The notes: generated from the letters alone by a model not told the origin. DNA of 64,000 nucleotides from Geobacteraceae bacterium (GCA_013336525.1 JAAXTM010000002.1:682001-746000), one strand, 5' to 3'. Positions 40,132 through 48,968 are shown, counted from the stretch's first letter. Made by a program: numbers and translations.

Positions 40132-40784
40132 AAACACGCAAACTTATCGGAATTAAACAGGAATTCACAATCGGCAAGATCGTCTGCCTGGCGCGCAACT
40201 ATGCCGAGCACGCCAAGGAGCTGGGGAATGAGACCCCGGCGGCGCCTGTGCTGTTTATGAAGCCGGCTTCGTCGGTTATTGGTGATGGCGATGCGGTAAG
40301 CATCCCCGCCTATTCTCAGGAATGCCATTATGAAGTCGAACTGGCGGTCCTGATCGGCACACAGTGCCGGAATGTTTCTGCAGACAACGCGATGGAGCAT
40401 GTCGCCGGTTACGGCGTTGCAATCGACATGACGCTGCGCGACGTGCAGAATCAGCTGAAAGCCAAGGGGCTTCCGTGGGAGATCGCCAAAGGGTTCGATA
40501 CCTCCTGTCCGCTGTCCGATTTTGTCCCGGCCGCAGCAGTGGCGGATCCGCATAATTTGAATTTGAAACTTGCGGTCAACGGCGAGGGGCGTCAGGATGG
40601 CACCTCGTCCGATATGATCCATCGCATACCGCAGATCGTGGCTTATATTTCAGCGATATTCACTCTGGAGCCGGGTGATGTTATTCTGACCGGAACGCCT
40701 GCAGGAGTCGGTCCGGTGCGGGCTGGTGAAGTGATGACGGCAGAGATCGTTTCGGTAGGGCGCTTGACGATACCGGTTACATAA
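40128..40784 (+). CDS. Fumarylacetoacetate hydrolase (FAH) family protein
   Basis: 218 residues, a single FAH domain. [33 protein letters not shown] and the metal-binding triad region [12 protein letters not shown], with a later Asp in [14 protein letters not shown], are present. [14 protein letters not shown] and [18 protein letters not shown] follow. Small FAH members are acylpyruvate hydrolases or oxaloacetate decarboxylases; the sequence does not fix the substrate. It is coupled to gpmI by ATGA. Confidence 0.88.
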   Translation: MKTRKLIGIKQEFTIGKIVCLARNYAEHAKELGNETPAAPVLFMKPASSVIGDGDAVSIPAYSQECHYEVELAVLIGTQCRNVSADNAMEHVAGYGVAIDMTLRDVQNQLKAKGLPWEIAKGFDTSCPLSDFVPAAAVADPHNLNLKLAVNGEGRQDGTSSDMIHRIPQIVAYISAIFTLEPGDVILTGTPAGVGPVRAGEVMTAEIVSVGRLTIPVT

Positions 40785-40793
40785 CGTGTAAAG

Positions 40794-41990
40794 GTGCGAA
40801 ACAACCACTTCAAACATAAAAAACGGCTTCCCAGGTTTATCAGCCTGCTGGAACGTCTGCGCCCATTGGAGCTGCCGGTTACCCACCGTCACAACAGCGT
40901 CGAGCTCTTTCATGGGGGGAGACAATTTTTTGAGGCACTTTTTGCCGCCATCCGTTCTGCAGAACAGACCATCCTCTTGGAATACTACCTCATTCACAAC
41001 GATCATCTCGGCATCGGACTGTCTCGCGAGCTGGTGGCAGCAGTTCAACGCGGTGTTAAAGTAAAGCTGATCTACGATTATATCGGTTGCCTCGAAACGC
41101 CCGCTTCATATTTTAAAAATCTTTCCAAACATGGAGTCAAGCTGCTCCCTTTTAATATTCCCTCGTTCAAGCGCGGTTTCTACTGGTTCGACAAAAGGGA
41201 TCATCGCAAGATGACCATTGTTGATGGTGCGCAGGCTTTTCTTGGTGGATTCAACATCGGTGATGAGTATGCCGGTTGTGTGGCTGACAAGCTGAGCTTC
41301 CGGGATCTGGGCTTCAGTATCCGTGGTGAGGCGGTGAGTGAACTGGAGACGATATTCCATGAAACGTGGAGCGTTGAGCAGGGTAAGGCCGTAACTCGCG
41401 CAGATGCGGAGGAAAAACAAAAACCATGCAGTAAATGTGGTGATGCCGCTGTCAACATCATCAGCGGCGGACCACGGCAGCGGCGCTCCTATATCCGTGA
41501 AGCGTTCCAGGTCAATATCGCTTCTGCGGCTGAAGAGATCCTGATTGCCACTCCTTACTTTGTACCTGGTCCGCGCATTATACGCTCTCTACTGAGGGCT
41601 GTCCGCCGTGGAGTACGGGTGCGGCTGCTGTTGCCGGCCCGCAGTGACGTACCGCTGTTCCTTTTACTCGGCAGAAGTTCATATGCCACGCTGCTGCGGG
41701 GCGGAGTCGAAATTTATGAACTGGAGCGGGAAATTCTGCATGCGAAGGTTATGCTGATCGATGAGGAACGGACTGTTATCGGTTCGGCAAATCTCGACCA
41801 GCGCAGTTTTCATCGTAATTTCGAGATCAACTGTTTGGTGGATAACGTTCAGTTCGGCGGACAGATCCGTGTGTTGCTGCTGGAAGAGATCGACGCTGCA
41901 CGCCAGATAGAGCTGGATGTTCACGAACAGCGTGGCCTGATAATCCGGATGATGGAAAGGGTTGTCTCTCTGTTCGGGTGGTTTTTGTGA
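40794..41990 (+). CDS. cls: Cardiolipin synthase, phospholipase D family
   Basis: 398 residues with two HKD motifs: HRKMTIVDG (His137, Lys139, Asp144) and HAKVMLIDE (His316, Lys318, Asp323), the latter followed by GSANLDQRSFHRNFEIN. These bacterial enzymes condense phosphatidylglycerol (or similar) into cardiolipin at the inner membrane. There are no N-terminal membrane spans, so the layout is closer to ClsB than ClsA. An unusual CSKC pair lies between the two halves (about 212-215). GTG start; the stop shares GTGA with the next gene. Confidence 0.9.
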   Translation: MRNNHFKHKKRLPRFISLLERLRPLELPVTHRHNSVELFHGGRQFFEALFAAIRSAEQTILLEYYLIHNDHLGIGLSRELVAAVQRGVKVKLIYDYIGCLETPASYFKNLSKHGVKLLPFNIPSFKRGFYWFDKRDHRKMTIVDGAQAFLGGFNIGDEYAGCVADKLSFRDLGFSIRGEAVSELETIFHETWSVEQGKAVTRADAEEKQKPCSKCGDAAVNIISGGPRQRRSYIREAFQVNIASAAEEILIATPYFVPGPRIIRSLLRAVRRGVRVRLLLPARSDVPLFLLLGRSSYATLLRGGVEIYELEREILHAKVMLIDEERTVIGSANLDQRSFHRNFEINCLVDNVQFGGQIRVLLLEEIDAARQIELDVHEQRGLIIRMMERVVSLFGWFL

Positions 41991-42766
41991 CTGCCAAGCT
42001 GATCGACAGTCATTGCCATCTCGATCTGGAGCCGCTCCGTTCGGGGTTGACACACATTATGGAAGAAGCTGTCGCCGCAGGAGTGGATGGTTTTGTCGTC
42101 CCCGGAGTGCATCCTGACGGTTGGGAGGGGATTTCAGCCGTCGCTGCCGAAAACCAGATGATTATGCCGGCATACGGTATCCATCCGATGCATGCGGAAT
42201 GCGTGAATGAACAGCTTCTTGAACGGCTGCAGGAGCTTTCAGCAGATGGGGTTGCCATTGGTGAAACCGGTCTCGACCCGGCATATCCGGTACCGTTGGA
42301 GCTGCAGGAACGCGCTTTTAGAGAACAGCTCCGGATAGCAGCAAAATGCGGCTTGCCGGTGCTGATCCATTGCAGGCAGGTGTTTCAACGGGTGATTAAT
42401 ATACTGCGTGAAGAGCGTGCTGACCAGGTGGGTGGGATCATGCACGCCTTTTCAGGGTCTGTGGAAATGGCGCGTGAGTTTATCAGACTTGGTTTTGTTA
42501 TCTCTATTTCCGGGACTGTCACCTGGAATAATGCTGTAAAACCGTTACGAATCGCAAGGGAACTACCGCTGGAGCATCTTGTGCTGGAAACCGACGCTCC
42601 TGATATGACACCCGAGCGGTATCGCAACAGGTTCAACCGCCCGGCCTGGCTGACGGAAACGGCGCAGCGGGTGGCGGAGGTTCGCGGTATATCCGTGGAA
42701 GATGTCGCCCTGGAGACAACGGCTACCGCCCGCCGTATTTTGCGACTGGGTAGCGCATCTGCTTGA
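41987..42766 (+). CDS. TatD-family metal-dependent hydrolase/DNase
   Basis: About 259 residues. TIM-barrel metal site motifs are DSHCHLD (N terminus), AIGETGLD, VLIHCRQ, HAFSG and ETDAPDMTPERYR. TatD-family members act as 3'-5' exonucleases or related hydrolases. I take GTG 41987, which overlaps the cls stop as GTGA and has GGTGG upstream; a GTG three codons earlier is in frame. It is the last gene of the long plus-strand run. Exact function among YcfH/TatD/YjjV relatives is not fixed. Confidence 0.9.
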   Translation: MTAKLIDSHCHLDLEPLRSGLTHIMEEAVAAGVDGFVVPGVHPDGWEGISAVAAENQMIMPAYGIHPMHAECVNEQLLERLQELSADGVAIGETGLDPAYPVPLELQERAFREQLRIAAKCGLPVLIHCRQVFQRVINILREERADQVGGIMHAFSGSVEMAREFIRLGFVISISGTVTWNNAVKPLRIARELPLEHLVLETDAPDMTPERYRNRFNRPAWLTETAQRVAEVRGISVEDVALETTATARRILRLGSASA

Positions 42767-42828
42767 GGCTGTACTTTAAACAATTCTGTGCTATTGTTGG
42801 CAAAGTTACGAATTTTTAGGAGAGACCT

Positions 42829-43161
42829 ATGAAATATACCCTTTTGCTGCTTTCCTGTTGTGTGGTCACTATCAGCGGTTGCGCCATGTTCACCGCCTGG
42901 AAAAGCATTCCCCCGCCAGGAGGATGTGATCAGTGCCACACCGTGTCTATCAGTACCAACTGGCAGGTGATGTACAAACCGGCGGCAATAAGCGACGAAC
43001 GCGGGCACCTGTCGTTCCAGACTCCTGAATACAATCAGCCAAATTTAGGTGGTCAACAATCGCCGCTGGAAGCTAAAAAAGTGGAAGAAAAGGCCTGTTT
43101 TGACTGCCACAAATCCCCTACACCGGCGCACAGGGATCGTAAAGGGCGCTTTCACCATTAA
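42829..43161 (+). CDS. Diheme c-type cytochrome lipoprotein
   Basis: 110 residues. A lipoprotein signal ends at Cys18 in TISGC. Two CxxCH heme-binding motifs follow, CDQCH (33-37) and CFDCH (90-94), so it probably carries two covalent hemes in the periplasm or at the outer membrane. Spare histidines at 60, 101, 109 and 110 could be distal ligands. AGGAGAG precedes the ATG. I do not recognise a named family. A convergent two-component system follows 15 bp after the stop; the adjacency is suggestive only. Confidence 0.85.
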   Translation: MKYTLLLLSCCVVTISGCAMFTAWKSIPPPGGCDQCHTVSISTNWQVMYKPAAISDERGHLSFQTPEYNQPNLGGQQSPLEAKKVEEKACFDCHKSPTPAHRDRKGRFHH

Positions 43162-43175
43162 TTCTGGTATTGATT

Positions 43176-43883
43176 TCAATCACCTTCGCGGCTGAATCGG
43201 TATCCGACCGCGCGAACCGTCTGAAAATGTTTTGGATGAGAGGGGTCCGGCTCAAAGTATTTGCGCAGCCGGACAATAAAATTGTCCAGTGTGCGTGTCT
43301 CTGTGTCGCTGCTGTAGCCCCAGACTGACTGCAGCAGATCGCTGCGATGGATGGGGCGCCCCTCTTTCTGGAAGAAAAGTGACAGCACACGAACCTCCAT
43401 CTCGGTCAGGTCAATCTCCCCCTGGGCTGTTTTGGCCCGGTAAGATAGCAGGAAAACTTCATTATCACCAAAGCGATACCCCTCCTCAACCGGTTCCGGC
43501 CGATACCATGAAGAACGCCGCAGCATCCCTTTAACCCGAAGCAAAAATTCCACCAGATTGAACGGCTTGGTGAGGTAGTCATCGGCTCCGTTTTCCAGCC
43601 CCTCCACCCGATCGCCATCTTCAGAGCGTGCAGTCAGCATCAGGATAGGGACACGCGGATCGAGCTTCCTGATGGCCCGGCATGCCTCAAAACCATCCAT
43701 GCCGGGGAGCATGACATCCAGAATAATCAGGTCAAAACGCTCAATCTCAAGTGTTGCCAAAGCCCGCTCGGCGGTTTCAAAATGGCTGACCCGGTGCCCC
43801 TCCTCTTCCAGATTGAAACAGATGCCGCGTGCCAGATGAATCTCATCTTCGACCAGCATGATATGTGGTTTGTCATCAGTCAT
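43176..43883 (-). CDS. Response regulator, OmpR/PhoB family
   Basis: 235 residues. Receiver domain with acidic pocket VEDE, phosphorylated Asp56 (IILDVMLPG), Thr84 (MLTA) and Lys106 (LTKPF). The winged-helix DNA-binding domain ends VWGYSSDTETRTLDNFIVRLRKYFE and VRAVGYRF. It lies 8 bp after the histidine kinase gene and is its cognate regulator. Target genes are unknown. Confidence 0.92.
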   Translation of the reverse strand: MTDDKPHIMLVEDEIHLARGICFNLEEEGHRVSHFETAERALATLEIERFDLIILDVMLPGMDGFEACRAIRKLDPRVPILMLTARSEDGDRVEGLENGADDYLTKPFNLVEFLLRVKGMLRRSSWYRPEPVEEGYRFGDNEVFLLSYRAKTAQGEIDLTEMEVRVLSLFFQKEGRPIHRSDLLQSVWGYSSDTETRTLDNFIVRLRKYFEPDPSHPKHFQTVRAVGYRFSREGD

Positions 43884-43891
43884 TTATTACC

Positions 43892-44827
43892 TCAAGCTGC
43901 GGGAATTTTTATGGTAAAGGTGCACCCTTTGCCCTGCCCGTCACTGGTCACTCCGACGGTGCCGCCGTACCCTTTGATGACAGTTTCCACGATGTAGAGG
44001 CCAAGTCCGGTACCACGGACATTATGGCCAGGTGGCTGGGCACGGTAGAAACGGTCAAACACCTTTTTCAGCTCTTTCCGGTCAAGTCCCCGGCCATGAT
44101 CCTGTACCGATAGGTACAGCCATGTTCCGGTTTTAACCAGTCGGACCAATATTTCCGGACTTTGCGGCGAATATAGCACGGCATTTTCAAGGAGGTTGCG
44201 AATCACCATACTCATCTCTTCCGGGTCGACCTGTGCTTTCAAAGATGGTGCCGCTTCGAATGTAATACTCCCCCCCTGGGGCAGGGCACTACGCTCCCGT
44301 TCGACATGTTCATCAATCAGTTGAGTCAGGTCGGTCAATCGCCGCTCTGACTGCTTGCGGCGCTGTTCCAGGCGGGCGGCCATCAGCAGGTTGTTGATCA
44401 GATAATGGAGCCGATCGGTGTCGGCCAGCATGGTGCCGACGAAAGAATCGAGGCGCTCTTCAGATGGCCTGCGCAAGCGGATCGTTTCCAGATGGAGCTG
44501 GATGGAAGCGAGCGGCGATTTCAGCTCATGCGTCACCTGGGAGATGATATTACGCTGCTGCAGATACAGATTTGACTGGCGGTTCCAGTAGACAAAGATC
44601 ACATACACGCCGATCAGAATCAGCACCAGCATGACCAGGCCTTCTACCATGACCGGCCAGTTTGCTCCCTGGCCGAGTAGTTCAGGACGGTATTTTTCGG
44701 CAAGTGCCTTGAATTCAAGATGCTTACCGATAAACCAGTAGATCCAGAACACGACAACGGTGATCCAGACCAACTGGATGGCGATCAAGGCAAAAATCGG
44801 ATTGAAGATGCGGCGAGTGATGCTCAT
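43892..44827 (-). CDS. Sensor histidine kinase
   Basis: 311 residues. Two membrane spans (about 11-33 and 60-80) enclose a very short periplasmic loop of roughly 26 residues, so sensing is likely intramembrane or through another protein. The H-box is VTHELKSPLASIQLHLETIRL with phosphorylatable His100. The ATPase has RNLLENAVLYSP (N), DHGRGLD (G1) and GTGLGLYIVE (G2). No HAMP or PAS domain is visible. It is paired with the downstream OmpR-type regulator. Confidence 0.9.
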   Translation of the reverse strand: MSITRRIFNPIFALIAIQLVWITVVVFWIYWFIGKHLEFKALAEKYRPELLGQGANWPVMVEGLVMLVLILIGVYVIFVYWNRQSNLYLQQRNIISQVTHELKSPLASIQLHLETIRLRRPSEERLDSFVGTMLADTDRLHYLINNLLMAARLEQRRKQSERRLTDLTQLIDEHVERERSALPQGGSITFEAAPSLKAQVDPEEMSMVIRNLLENAVLYSPQSPEILVRLVKTGTWLYLSVQDHGRGLDRKELKKVFDRFYRAQPPGHNVRGTGLGLYIVETVIKGYGGTVGVTSDGQGKGCTFTIKIPAA

Positions 44828-44973
44828 AAATTCAAGTACCTTGTGATCTGATTTGAGTATTTTTCACCCTAAAATATCAAGTGGCGTTTTGCATGCTTGT
44901 GCATCGATCTGCTTTCTGCTATGTTTGCGCCATATTGAAACAGAGTTATAAATTCATTGCGGAGCGTATATCA

Positions 44974-45453
44974 ATGCCAACGATAGATTTCAAAAAACTT
45001 AAACGACAGATGATAATTTACCGAATCGTTCAAACAATAATAACAGCGATGCTGATTGTTCTGGCGATAATTTTTCAGAGCGGATTTGCCTCCCTTAACA
45101 AGCCGGGGCAGTTTGTTACCAGTATTATTGTGGCTTTAGTCATCCAGTTATTGATTTCATACCCTGTCTATCGACTGGCCTGGCGTGATGCAGGGGTTGA
45201 GATAGAAGGAAGCGTGCCAAACCTGTCAAAAGAACAGCTTGCTGCTCTGCGTAAAAAGCGTTTGATAGGCGATCTGTGGAAGTTCTGCGGTGTGGCTTTC
45301 TATATGGTTTTTATCTCGCTTGTCCCGGATGTTAAAAAGTCGGTCGGTGCCATTCCGGTTCTCGCCACTACGATCTTCTCATTCCTGTTGACCTGCCTGA
45401 TGTATTTTCAGTGTTTCAACTTCAGCGCAAAAAAACGGATGAAATCATTGTAG
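44974..45453 (+). CDS. Small four-span membrane protein of unknown function
   Basis: 159 residues from ATG 44974 (MPTIDFKKLKRQ), which has CGGAG upstream; the frame extends 31 codons further but without a good ribosome site. Four hydrophobic segments lie near 15-35, 47-68, 103-118 and 127-147. The central loop is charged (VPNLSKEQLAALRKKRLIGDLWK). I recognise no family. It is divergent from the two-component genes (gap about 150 bp). Confidence 0.65.
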   Translation: MPTIDFKKLKRQMIIYRIVQTIITAMLIVLAIIFQSGFASLNKPGQFVTSIIVALVIQLLISYPVYRLAWRDAGVEIEGSVPNLSKEQLAALRKKRLIGDLWKFCGVAFYMVFISLVPDVKKSVGAIPVLATTIFSFLLTCLMYFQCFNFSAKKRMKSL

Positions 45454-45539
45454 CATATTATAGTTTTTATTCTTTTGCAGGTTGGGTTAGCGGAATCATC
45501 GCGTAACTCAACTCCCTAAAAATAAAATAAAAACATTTT

Positions 45540-45645
45540 TACAGGGATAAAGGGGATTAACAGGATAAAGCAATAAAGGCGTAACCTCAAAAACCGGCAT
45601 ATTGCCTTTTGGGGTTATCCCCTTCATCCCTGTTAAATTGCCTTT
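45540..45645. repeat. Palindrome-bounded intergenic repeat (ACAGGGATAAAGGGGAT type)
   Basis: ACAGGGATAAAGGGGAT (left, around 45541) is matched on the right by ATCCCCTTCATCCCTGT (around 45618-45634), 16 of 17 positions pairing. A short AT-rich middle separates them. The arms share ACAGGGAT/ATCCCTGT with the repeat at 9510-9578. It sits between the membrane protein gene and the end of the dinG-like gene, where it could also act as a bidirectional hairpin. Confidence 0.65.
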
Positions 45646-45650
45646 GACGT

Positions 45651-48164
45651 TTATTTGGCTTTCCCCCCGAAAAACTTCTCCATCCGTGCAAACACATCCA
45701 CCGAATCCCCCCTGACAATCTCCGTATCCGGCAACGAGCGGAGAAAAATCCTGCCGTAACTCTTGTTAAGTACCCGCCGGTCAAGGATCAATACCGCTCC
45801 ACGGTCATCCCTGCTACGTATCAGGCGCCCGAAACCCTGGCGGAACTTGATGACCGCCTGTGGCACGGAAAAGTCACGGAAAGGGTCGCCGCCATCAGCC
45901 TTGATTTTCTCGGCACGGGCCTGTTGAACCGGTTCGGTTGGCACCTGGAACGGGAGCCGGGCGATGATCACCAGACGCAGCGCCTCCCCTTTGACATCAA
46001 CACCTTCCCAGAACGAATCTGTACCGAACAGAACAGAGTTCCCCTCCTTGCGAAACTGCGCCAGCAGGGCGTGGCGTCCGGTTTCTCCCTGTTTCAGTGA
46101 GGTAAGTCCGAGGCGTGCCAACGCCGGCGAAAGGGCCTGGTACACCCGGTTCAGCATGTCGTAGGAGGTGAAGAGGATAAAGGCGCCGCCCCGTGAAATC
46201 GTCACCGCCTTGAGGATGTGGCTCTCCAGCGCTTCCCGGTAGCCGTGGGCGGTTGGTTCCGGCATCTCTTCCGGTACGGCGACAAAAACCTGGTTTGCAT
46301 AGTCAAAAGGTGATGCCAGCTGCAGCTCGGAAAGGCGTTCTTTTGGCAGCAGGCCGAAACCGGTACGCTTTTTGAGATAGCCGAACTGCCCCCCTACCGT
46401 CAGTGTGGCGGAGGTGACGATGATTGTTTTCAGCTTGTCGAGGACAGTCTCCTTGAGCTGGGCAGAGATGTCGAGCGGCGCAGCGGTGAGGCGTGCCTGA
46501 ACACCGCGATTGCCGCGTCTGGTCTCGATCCAGCGGCAGTATCCTTCAGCCTCGGTCGTGAAGAACAGCAGCGCGTCAGCCATGCTTTGCAGCCGCCCCT
46601 CAATCCCGCTCGTGTCGAGCAGTTGGTCAGCCAGCTTTTCCTGCAGTTTATCCGGCAGGTCTTTCGAGCGCCGCACCAGGGTACGCAGTGACGAGGTGTA
46701 GTCATTCACGGCATCCGCCAGAACGTGAAGTCTCTGTCGGCACTCCTGCCAGAAGGGGGTTTGCTCCGCTTCAGGGGTGAGCCGCAGCTTCTGCTCCCGC
46801 CCTGCAGCACCACCACCTCCTATTTCATGCTCTACGCTGATTGCGAGCCAATCCATAGTCTGCTCCGTCATCCCTGCCAGATCGTGGGCTTTGGGGAGCA
46901 GGTGGCTTTCCAGGAGGGCAGATAGTTCGTTATAAAGCCCTTCCTGTGATTCCGGCAGGTCACGGGTGATGCGGGAGGAGATGATCGTCAGCAGCCCCGC
47001 CCGATTGGCTTTCTGCGGCACAAGCCGCTGCAGCTGTTTGAGGATGCCGCTGCGGGCAATCGTCAGCGACAGATGACTGGTGGCAACATCTTCAAGGTGG
47101 TGCCCTTCGTCAAAGATCAGGCGGGTGAAGGGGGGGAGGATGGCTGTGGCGTCATAGCCGGTTTCCTTGCGGAGGACGATGTCAGACAGCAGCAGGGCGT
47201 GGTTGACCACCAGCACCCGTGCGGCGGAAGATTCACGTCTGGCGCGGTAAAAGAAACAGCGGTTAAAATGTTTGCAGCGCGACCGTCCGCACTGGTCGGC
47301 TTCGCAACATACCTCTTCCCAGGTGCCGCCGTGCGGTGTGAAAGCGAGATCACTCCGGCACCCCTCCTGACTGCTGTGGCTCCACTCGATGATGGTGGTC
47401 AGTTCTGCCGAATATTCATCCGGGAAAAGTGACGGTTCTGCTTCGGCATGCTCCAATTTGCGCAGGCAGGCGTAGTTGCTGCGCCCCTTGACCAGTGCCG
47501 CTTTAAATTCCACTGCGGAGTTACGCGCCAGAAAGGGGAGATCTTTCTTGATCAGCTGTTCCTGCAGGTTGATCGTGTTGGTGGAGACCACCACGCGTTC
47601 GTTGTTGCGCACCGCCCAGAGGATGGCCGGGATCAGATAAGCAAGTGATTTGCCGGTGCCGGTGCCGGCCTCTACCAGCACGACCCGGTCACCGTTGAAA
47701 GCTTCGGCTACGGCAAAGGCCATTCTCACCTGTTCATCGCGTTGCTCATAGCCCTTGAGGTGGGCCATCATGCCGTCATTGGCAAAGACGCGGCCGATCT
47801 CCTCCAGTGAGAGCAGCTCCCCCTTCTTTTCAGTGTGTGGGGCGACAACCTGATAGCAGCGGTTGCAGTCGTTGTCGACGATGGCAAAGCCGATGCCCTG
47901 GTTACCGCAGACGGAGGCGATGTCCATATCGGCTGATGAAGGGGTCAGATCACCGGTGGGGTGGTTATGGATAACGACGTCACCGCCGGATGCGCGGGTG
48001 ATGATGGCGGGTACGGCCACTTTGCTGCCACGGGCAATGGTCTCGACTTCGCAGACGACGCCATCGACGTTGGTGTGGCCGATAAAGAAAACCTCATTGC
48101 CGCCTGCAGCGGCAATCTCGTGGCGCATCAGGGCGCGGCAATCAGGGGTAAATTGAGTTTCCAT
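45651..48164 (-). CDS. DinG-family helicase with N-terminal JAB/RadC-like domain
   Basis: About 837 residues. The N terminus (about 10-110) is a JAB/MPN-type metalloprotease fold with HNHPTGDLTPSSADMD (66-81) and a Glu at 24, the RadC-like metal site. A DinG/XPD helicase follows. Its Walker A is EAGTGTGKS (165-173). Iron-sulfur cysteines are Cys233, Cys286/287, Cys292/297 and Cys303. The DEAH-type box is DEGH (352-355), and the C-terminal motifs include FGTDSFWEGVDVKG and QGFGRLIRS. DinG unwinds DNA and R-loops. The start is uncertain: ATG 48164 best fits the domain edge; ATG 48179 and a TTG at 48221 are alternatives. Confidence 0.85.
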   Translation of the reverse strand: METQFTPDCRALMRHEIAAAGGNEVFFIGHTNVDGVVCEVETIARGSKVAVPAIITRASGGDVVIHNHPTGDLTPSSADMDIASVCGNQGIGFAIVDNDCNRCYQVVAPHTEKKGELLSLEEIGRVFANDGMMAHLKGYEQRDEQVRMAFAVAEAFNGDRVVLVEAGTGTGKSLAYLIPAILWAVRNNERVVVSTNTINLQEQLIKKDLPFLARNSAVEFKAALVKGRSNYACLRKLEHAEAEPSLFPDEYSAELTTIIEWSHSSQEGCRSDLAFTPHGGTWEEVCCEADQCGRSRCKHFNRCFFYRARRESSAARVLVVNHALLLSDIVLRKETGYDATAILPPFTRLIFDEGHHLEDVATSHLSLTIARSGILKQLQRLVPQKANRAGLLTIISSRITRDLPESQEGLYNELSALLESHLLPKAHDLAGMTEQTMDWLAISVEHEIGGGGAAGREQKLRLTPEAEQTPFWQECRQRLHVLADAVNDYTSSLRTLVRRSKDLPDKLQEKLADQLLDTSGIEGRLQSMADALLFFTTEAEGYCRWIETRRGNRGVQARLTAAPLDISAQLKETVLDKLKTIIVTSATLTVGGQFGYLKKRTGFGLLPKERLSELQLASPFDYANQVFVAVPEEMPEPTAHGYREALESHILKAVTISRGGAFILFTSYDMLNRVYQALSPALARLGLTSLKQGETGRHALLAQFRKEGNSVLFGTDSFWEGVDVKGEALRLVIIARLPFQVPTEPVQQARAEKIKADGGDPFRDFSVPQAVIKFRQGFGRLIRSRDDRGAVLILDRRVLNKSYGRIFLRSLPDTEIVRGDSVDVFARMEKFFGGKAK

Positions 48165-48377
48165 AAGGGCTAGCACCATAGCACACTGCGCAAAAAAAGG
48201 CACTTGGGAAACCGGGTTCAATCAATCCTTAATGTGGATAAAGTCAATGAGGTGGGATAGCAAAGAGGAGGGTGCCGGGTATCTTGGTTTTTCGTTATAC
48301 GTAACGGGCGGCGCTTAACCTGTGCGGCGTTGTTTGCCGCGAGATGATATGAGCGCTAGTTGGCTGATCAGTTTCGG

Positions 48378-48644
48378 CTATTCGTAATGCGTCCACATTC
48401 GGATAATTTTTATAGTCTTTATGTCGTCCAAAACTTCACAAACCAGTCGATGCTGAATATTGACTCTACGGGAATATGCACCTGACAGATCGCCTACAAG
48501 TTTTTCGTATGGAGGGGGATTTTTGAAAGGATTTTCTTTGATAATTTCCAGTAGTCGTTCGGCTTGCGGCTTTAACCCGGAGTGCGTGATCTTTTTTGCA
48601 TCTTTTTGCGCTTGCTTGGTAAAAACAAGTTGCCAGCTTACCAT
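48378..48644 (-). CDS. yoeB: YoeB-type toxin (RelE superfamily mRNA interferase)
   Basis: 88 residues. It begins MVSWQLVFTKQAQKDAKKI and ends TIKIIRMWTHYE. The residues matching the YoeB active site are Glu47 (PYEKL), Arg66 (QHRLVCEV) and the C-terminal His86-Tyr87. YoeB cleaves mRNA in the ribosome A site. The ATG overlaps the antitoxin stop by 7 bp and GAGGAAC lies upstream, so it is translated after its antitoxin. Length is typical (84-90). Confidence 0.92.
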   Translation of the reverse strand: MVSWQLVFTKQAQKDAKKITHSGLKPQAERLLEIIKENPFKNPPPYEKLVGDLSGAYSRRVNIQHRLVCEVLDDIKTIKIIRMWTHYE

Positions 48645-48880
48645 GCAAGTTCCTCACAGCACTCGGATACAGGGATTTTGAGACCTTTCTGGATGGATTC
48701 GCGCATGCCAGGAATTGATGTGAGATGCAATGTTTCCTGAATAGCACGCCAATCTTCTTCTGAGATGAGGACTGCTGAATGCCGTTTGCCAACAATCTGA
48801 ATCGGGTCATGCGATAAAGCGACAGCATCGACAAGGTTATAAAGGGATTTTCTTGCTTCTGTTGCTGATAGTGTTGTCAT
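48638..48880 (-). CDS. yefM: YefM/Phd-family antitoxin
   Basis: About 80 residues from ATG 48880 (MTTLSATEARKSLYNLVDAV), with AAAGGAG nine bases upstream; an ATG three codons earlier is inside that ribosome site. The N-terminal part is the Phd/YefM DNA-binding dimer (SHDPIQIVGKRHSAVLISEEDWRAIQETLHL). The C terminus, GMRESIQKGLKIPVSECCEELAW, is the flexible toxin-binding tail. It represses its own operon with YoeB and neutralises the toxin. Confidence 0.92.
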   Translation of the reverse strand: MTTLSATEARKSLYNLVDAVALSHDPIQIVGKRHSAVLISEEDWRAIQETLHLTSIPGMRESIQKGLKIPVSECCEELAW

Positions 48881-48897
48881 TTTAACCATCTCCTTTT

Positions 48898-48936
48898 CGT
48901 ACGTTAAATCGTACGCTGATGGTCGTTTTAAGTCAA
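48898..48936 (-). promoter_or_regulatory. yefM-yoeB promoter and palindromic operator
   Basis: On the minus strand a -35 TTGACT (48931-48936), a 17-bp spacer and a -10 TACGAT (48908-48913) precede yefM. Two copies of the palindrome CGTACG (48898-48903 and 48910-48915), 6 bp apart, overlap the -10. Paired hexamer palindromes over the promoter are the usual YefM operator arrangement, so autoregulation is likely. Confidence 0.7.
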
Positions 48937-48945
48937 TCATTTTTC

Positions 48946-48965
48946 ATCCAACGGCGTGGTTATGC
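48946..48965. other. Paired integrase-box-like sequences (possible attC remnant)
   Basis: ATCCAAC (48946-48952), GGCGTG, then GTTATGC (48959-48965): two integron core-like boxes (RYYYAAC and GTTRRRY-like) only 6 bp apart, just after the stop of the membrane peptide gene on the minus strand. A full attC needs a longer stem between them. It may be a collapsed remnant or chance. Confidence 0.25.
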
Positions 48966-48968
48966 TCA

